This document shows, one piece after another, positions 63,474-64,000 of a stretch of 64,000 bases of DNA (its first letter is position 1; the number at the start of each line of letters is the position of its first letter). Source of the stretch: Herbaspirillum aquaticum (GTDB lineage Bacteria > Pseudomonadota > Gammaproteobacteria > Burkholderiales > Burkholderiaceae_D). Position numbers and translations under genes: made by a program. The stretch spans positions 62,001-126,000 of the forward strand of contig NZ_NJGV01000009.1 in NCBI RefSeq assembly GCF_002213425.1, written 5' to 3'. Below the pieces are notes generated by a model. That model had not been told where the DNA came from. It did not search any database and saw only the letters and a program-made list of their open reading frames with translations.

Positions 63474-64000
63474 TCAGTCAAAACTGATCTGCACCTTCAT
63501 CATCTTCGACCGGTCACCAGCGATCTCGAAGGCCTCCACCGCCTGGGCGATGGGATAGGTCGCGGTGATCAGGGGCTTCACGTCCACCAGCTTGCGGTTC
63601 ATCAGTTCCACCGCCATGGCAAACTCCTCATGGAAACGGAAGGCACCGCGCCAATCCAGTTCCTTGCCCACCAGCAGGTTGGCGGGGAACTGGATGTCGC
63701 CCCCCAGCCCGACCTGCACGATGACGGCTTGCGGACGCAGCGCTTCCAGCGCGCCCACCAGCGCACGTTCATTGCCGCTGGCTTCGAAGAGGACATCGAA
63801 AGTCCCCTTGTCGGCGGCAAAGGCCTTCAAGGCATCGGGCGTCTCGGCCATGTTGATGGCGCGGTCGGCACCCACCTGCAGGGCCGCTTGCAAGGGCATG
63901 CTGGCCACATCGGTGACCACCACTTCCAGCGCACCGGCGCGGCGTGCCGCCACCACCACCAGGGCGCCGATGGGACCGCAGCCGGTCACCAGCACCCGCT
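63474..64000 (-). CDS. Zinc-dependent alcohol dehydrogenase, L-idonate 5-dehydrogenase-like (3' part)
   Basis: The C-terminal 175 residues of a medium-chain dehydrogenase; the gene continues beyond the window edge. The NAD-binding fold starts with VTGCGPIGALVVVAARRAGA. The ending (FRFHEEFAMAVELMNRKLVD, then VEAFEIAGDRSKMMKVQISF) resembles L-idonate 5-dehydrogenase and sorbitol dehydrogenases. The catalytic zinc site lies outside the window, so the call is on the cofactor domain alone. Confidence 0.85.
   Translation of the reverse strand, partial: RVLVTGCGPIGALVVVAARRAGALEVVVTDVASMPLQAALQVGADRAINMAETPDALKAFAADKGTFDVLFEASGNERALVGALEALRPQAVIVQVGLGGDIQFPANLLVGKELDWRGAFRFHEEFAMAVELMNRKLVDVKPLITATYPIAQAVEAFEIAGDRSKMMKVQISFD

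Overview
The window is 64 kb of GC-rich bacterial chromosome from a betaproteobacterium, most likely Herbaspirillum or another Oxalobacteraceae. The case rests on gene content (a HexR-controlled Entner-Doudoroff set, the homogentisate operon, many LysR regulators, TRAP and peptide ABC importers), strong GC bias at third codon positions, and long shadow reading frames opposite real genes. No rRNA, tRNA, CRISPR array, prophage or intact insertion sequence was seen.

Layout. 1-2.4 kb: the 3' part of a chemoreceptor gene and a DUF1127-lysE pair. 2.5-5.1 kb: an AT-richer island on the minus strand holding remnants of a contact-dependent inhibition / filamentous hemagglutinin locus: a 5'-truncated CdiA-like C-terminal toxin fragment, two related immunity-like genes and a short hemagglutinin scrap. 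It is bracketed by two related copies of the same lysR promoter and start region. 5.1-28.9 kb: a large amine / amino-acid catabolic region with a D-threonine aldolase-like enzyme, M20 amidohydrolase, two aldehyde dehydrogenases, RidA, two FAD amine/amino-acid oxidoreductases, a cupin, a peptide-type ABC importer, a HAD hydrolase, two two-domain GNATs, a hydroxyacid reductase, a class III aminotransferase, and LysR and Lrp regulators. 29.2-31.3 kb: a lone fliD. 31.4-38.6 kb: MaoC hydratase, then the homogentisate operon (transporter-hmgA-fahA-maiA) with a divergent LysR gene and an arylformamidase-like hydrolase. 39-41.6 kb: a probably Fur-controlled fusion of a PepSY membrane reductase with a flavodoxin/CysJ-type reductase. 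41.8-44.2 kb: a phospholipase-D-family lipoprotein and a secreted protein. 44.2-50.9 kb: LysR, SDR, a TRAP importer with fused DctQM, and a split transketolase. 50.9-53.6 kb: a broken antitoxin gene, a cytochrome c, LysR and lgt. 53.7-61.6 kb: eda-edd divergent from pgi-zwf-hexR-tal, with HexR boxes between. 61.7-64 kb: a second chemoreceptor and the 3' part of a zinc alcohol dehydrogenase gene.

The most striking unexplained signal is a palindrome, GCATTAA-N7-TTAATGC. It lies in front of five separate transcription units between 6 and 46 kb: the D-threonine aldolase-like gene, the LysR gene at 10.6 kb with its divergent ridA operon, the cupin/FAD-oxidase operon, the aldehyde dehydrogenase/GNAT unit, and the TRAP/transketolase unit. 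In every case a second full or half site lies exactly 33 bp away. This suggests one regulator, probably the LysR protein at 10.6 kb, tying these units into a single regulon whose inducer is not evident.
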